Assembly: GCA_902516625.1 (NCBI GenBank)
Contig: CABXYU010000003.1
Location: 18,312-82,311, forward strand
DNA length: 64,000 bases
Direction: 5' to 3'
Origin: an uncultured Pelagibacteraceae bacterium
Lineage (GTDB): Bacteria > Pseudomonadota > Alphaproteobacteria > Pelagibacterales > Pelagibacteraceae
Shown here: piece by piece, positions 62,285 through 64,000 of the stretch
How positions within the stretch are numbered: the stretch's first letter is position 1
How the letters are laid out: each line of letters starts with the position of its first letter
Position numbers and translations under genes: made by a program
The notes under the pieces: generated by a model
Told to the model about the DNA's origin: nothing
What the model saw: only the letters and a program-made list of their open reading frames with translations
The model's database searches: none

Positions 62285-63289
62285 ATGAATACGGATCAAT
62301 TGAAAAATATTGTAAAATCAATTCTTAAAAAGCATGATTTATCGAATAAACATGCCAAAATTTCAACAGACGCACTCATCAATGCGGAACTTGTTGGAGC
62401 GTATGGACATGGTCTTGCGAGACTAAGAATGTATTGTGATCGAATTAAAAAAAAAGTAATCAACCCTAAACCAAAGATAAGAATAAAAAAAATCTCAAAT
62501 TCTATTTCACATATTGATGCTGATGACAGTATTGGATTTGTTGCTGCTGATATAGCAATTAAAACAGCAATCAAAAATGCACAAAAAACCGGTATTGGAT
62601 TAGTTGCAGTGAAAAATAGTGGTCATTACGGTCTATCAGGATATTATGCAGAGCAAGCTGTCAAAAAAAAATTAGTTACCATGATATACACAAATGCTCC
62701 TCCTGCGGTCGCACCTCACGGATCATTAAAGAGTTTATTTGGGACTAACCCAATTTGTTTTGGTACACCGACTGGTTCAAAAATTCCTTTTATCTTAGAT
62801 ACTTCTATTTCAATGATTAATAGAGGAAAAATAAGAGTTGCGGCGAGGAACAATAAAAGAATTCCCAAAGGTGTTGCTCTTGATAAATACGGAAAACCTA
62901 CCACTGATGCAAAAAAAGCATTGTTAGGAGTTCAATTACCTATTGCTAGCTTTAGAGGATCTGGGTTAGCTTGGATGGTAGATATTTTAAGTGGCGTACT
63001 AACTGGGGGCAATCATTCTGGCCGTGTAAAAGATCCCTTTGATGATTTCTCAGGCCCTCAAAATATAGGACATTTATTTATCACATTTAAAACAAATTTA
63101 TTTGTCAAAGATTATAATAGTAGAATTAAAGAAAATATTAAAAGAATAAAAAAATTACCAAAAATTAAAGGTGTAAAAGAAATTGTTTATCCAGGACAAA
63201 ATAAATATAAGAGATTTAAAATGAATTCGAAAAATAACATAAAAATTTCAAGCGATTTAAAAAAAGATTTAGAATTTTTAATAAATTGA
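62285..63289 (+). CDS. Malate/L-lactate (Ldh2/ComC) family dehydrogenase
   Basis: 334 residues from the ATG at 62285. The ORF-track start at 62264 is a TTG that overlaps the previous gene. Ldh2 features: AHxxG-like ALINAELVGAYGHGLARLRMYCDRIKKK, GLVAVKNSGHYGLSGYYAEQAVKK, PHGSLKSLFGTNPICFGTPTG, and GSGLAWMVDILSGVLTGGN. The group includes malate, ureidoglycolate and sulfolactate (ComC/SlcC) dehydrogenases. In a sulfonate locus the last is attractive but unproven. It lies two bases before the phosphotransacetylase start. Confidence 0.88.
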   Translation: MNTDQLKNIVKSILKKHDLSNKHAKISTDALINAELVGAYGHGLARLRMYCDRIKKKVINPKPKIRIKKISNSISHIDADDSIGFVAADIAIKTAIKNAQKTGIGLVAVKNSGHYGLSGYYAEQAVKKKLVTMIYTNAPPAVAPHGSLKSLFGTNPICFGTPTGSKIPFILDTSISMINRGKIRVAARNNKRIPKGVALDKYGKPTTDAKKALLGVQLPIASFRGSGLAWMVDILSGVLTGGNHSGRVKDPFDDFSGPQNIGHLFITFKTNLFVKDYNSRIKENIKRIKKLPKIKGVKEIVYPGQNKYKRFKMNSKNNIKISSDLKKDLEFLIN

Positions 63290-63291
63290 TT

Positions 63292-64000
63292 ATGCTTTCA
63301 AATAAAGAAATCGTCTGCCCAAATAATTTATTAAACGTAGCTCACAAAAAAAAAGGTGTAAAAGTTGCTATTGTAAACGCTGGAAAGCAATTACCAATGC
63401 TATCAGTCCAAGATGCGGTAAGTGAAAATTTAATTGAACCTATTTTTATAGGAGATGAGAAAGAAATTTTAAAATGTGCTGATGATTTGAAATGGGATAT
63501 TTCAAAATTTGAAATTATTAATGAGCCTACTGAAAACAATACAGCTGCAATTGCTGCGAAACTTGCAAGTGAAAAAAAAATCAAAATAATTGTTAAAGGA
63601 CATATTCATACTGATGTTCTTATGAAAGAAGTTCTTAAAAGAGAATATAATTTATTAGGAAAATCAAGATTAAGTCACATCTGGCATATGACACTTGGAA
63701 AAGAGGATAAGCCACTAATAATTACTGATGGCGCATTAAATGTGTTGCCTAATGTTAAAACTAAGATGCATATTCTAAAAAATGTAATTGATTTTTCAAA
63801 TCGAATTGGAATTGAAAGACCAAAAGTTGCTGTATTATCTGCAACTGAGGAGGTTTTAGATAGTGTACCAAGTTCAAAAGAGGCTGAAGAACTAACAAAA
63901 CTCGTCAAAAAAGAAAACTTAAATGCAGATGTCTTTGGTCCATTAGCATTTGATAATAGTATTTCAAAAAAATCTGCAGCAATTAAAGGTATTAAAAATG
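63292..64000 (+). CDS. pta: Phosphate acetyl/butyryltransferase (5' part, cut by window end)
   Basis: 236 codons are seen from the ATG at 63292; no stop before the window end. Not in the ORF track because it runs off the edge. GVKVAIVNAGKQLPMLSVQDAV, IIVKGHIHTDVLMKEVLKREYNLLGKSRLSHIWHM, ITDGALNVLPNVKTKMHILKNVIDFSNRIGIERPKVAVLSATE and FGPLAFDNSIS match the PTA_PTB family. Acetyl phosphate from sulfoacetaldehyde acetyltransferase would be turned into acetyl-CoA. Other phosphate acyltransferases of the family remain possible. Confidence 0.88.
   Translation, partial: MLSNKEIVCPNNLLNVAHKKKGVKVAIVNAGKQLPMLSVQDAVSENLIEPIFIGDEKEILKCADDLKWDISKFEIINEPTENNTAAIAAKLASEKKIKIIVKGHIHTDVLMKEVLKREYNLLGKSRLSHIWHMTLGKEDKPLIITDGALNVLPNVKTKMHILKNVIDFSNRIGIERPKVAVLSATEEVLDSVPSSKEAEELTKLVKKENLNADVFGPLAFDNSISKKSAAIKGIKN

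Noticed and set aside
1-64000. CRISPR array, prophage or insertion sequence
   Set aside because: No spaced repeats, cas genes, transposase, integrase or structural phage genes were found in any frame.

Overview
The window looks like a piece of chromosome from a SAR11-clade alphaproteobacterium (Candidatus Pelagibacter or a close relative). This is judged from the very AT-rich sequence, intergenic gaps of mostly 0-60 bases, many start/stop overlaps (TAATG, ATGA), the absence of mobile elements, and a gene set typical of that clade: methylcitrate cycle, dimethylglycine dehydrogenase, taurine-type ABC transporter, and an AdoMet decarboxylase-spermidine synthase fusion. No database search was possible, so the taxon and all family names rest on recognised motifs, lengths and neighbourhood.

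Layout. 1-3359 (+): end of purQ, purL, a BolA protein, monothiol glutaredoxin and a small membrane protein in one tight run. 3361-13978 (-): membrane glycosyltransferase, rpsD, trmJ, cimA, cysS, nadE, class II DAHP synthase, glmS and an acetyltransferase-only GlmU. 14050-18310 (+): gph and the prpD-prpB-prpC methylcitrate genes. 18301-21834 (-): nitroreductase and nrdB-nrdA, preceded by a probable pair of NrdR boxes. 21993-28805: phosphohexomutase, a 380-residue charged-helix protein, a small lipoprotein, TauE/SafE permease, dusA, an omega subunit with a long acidic tail, and an MFS transporter. 28814-38758: redox and surface-glycan genes around a tctCBA tripartite tricarboxylate transporter.

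38767-46418 is the metabolically richest part. A minus-strand operon mtnP-mtnA-class II aldolase-(AdoMetDC::spermidine synthase) leads into an amino-acid ABC transporter without an ATPase, with apt divergent at the head. Together these genes can make spermidine, phosphorolyse the methylthioadenosine by-product, recover adenine, and probably split methylthioribulose-1-phosphate into DHAP plus methylthioacetaldehyde, instead of running the full methionine salvage cycle. 46415-49771 holds a GT2 glycosyltransferase and rfbBAC without rfbD, followed by a CAU tRNA. 49950-51518 has two tandem paralogous small membrane proteins and a regulator with two winged-helix modules and candidate operator repeats.

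51563-64000 is a catabolic block: BASS transporter, dimethylglycine dehydrogenase, alanine dehydrogenase, omega-amino acid:pyruvate (taurine-type) aminotransferase, then divergently a TauABC-like transporter whose permease has a 440-residue N-terminal extension, two oxidoreductases, and the start of a phosphate acetyltransferase cut by the window edge. The set suggests sulfonate or omega-amine use: uptake, transamination onto pyruvate, pyruvate regeneration by Ald, and acetyl-phosphate conversion by Pta. The expected Xsc is not in the window. No CRISPR array, prophage, IS element or rRNA was seen. No gap between genes exceeds about 200 bases.
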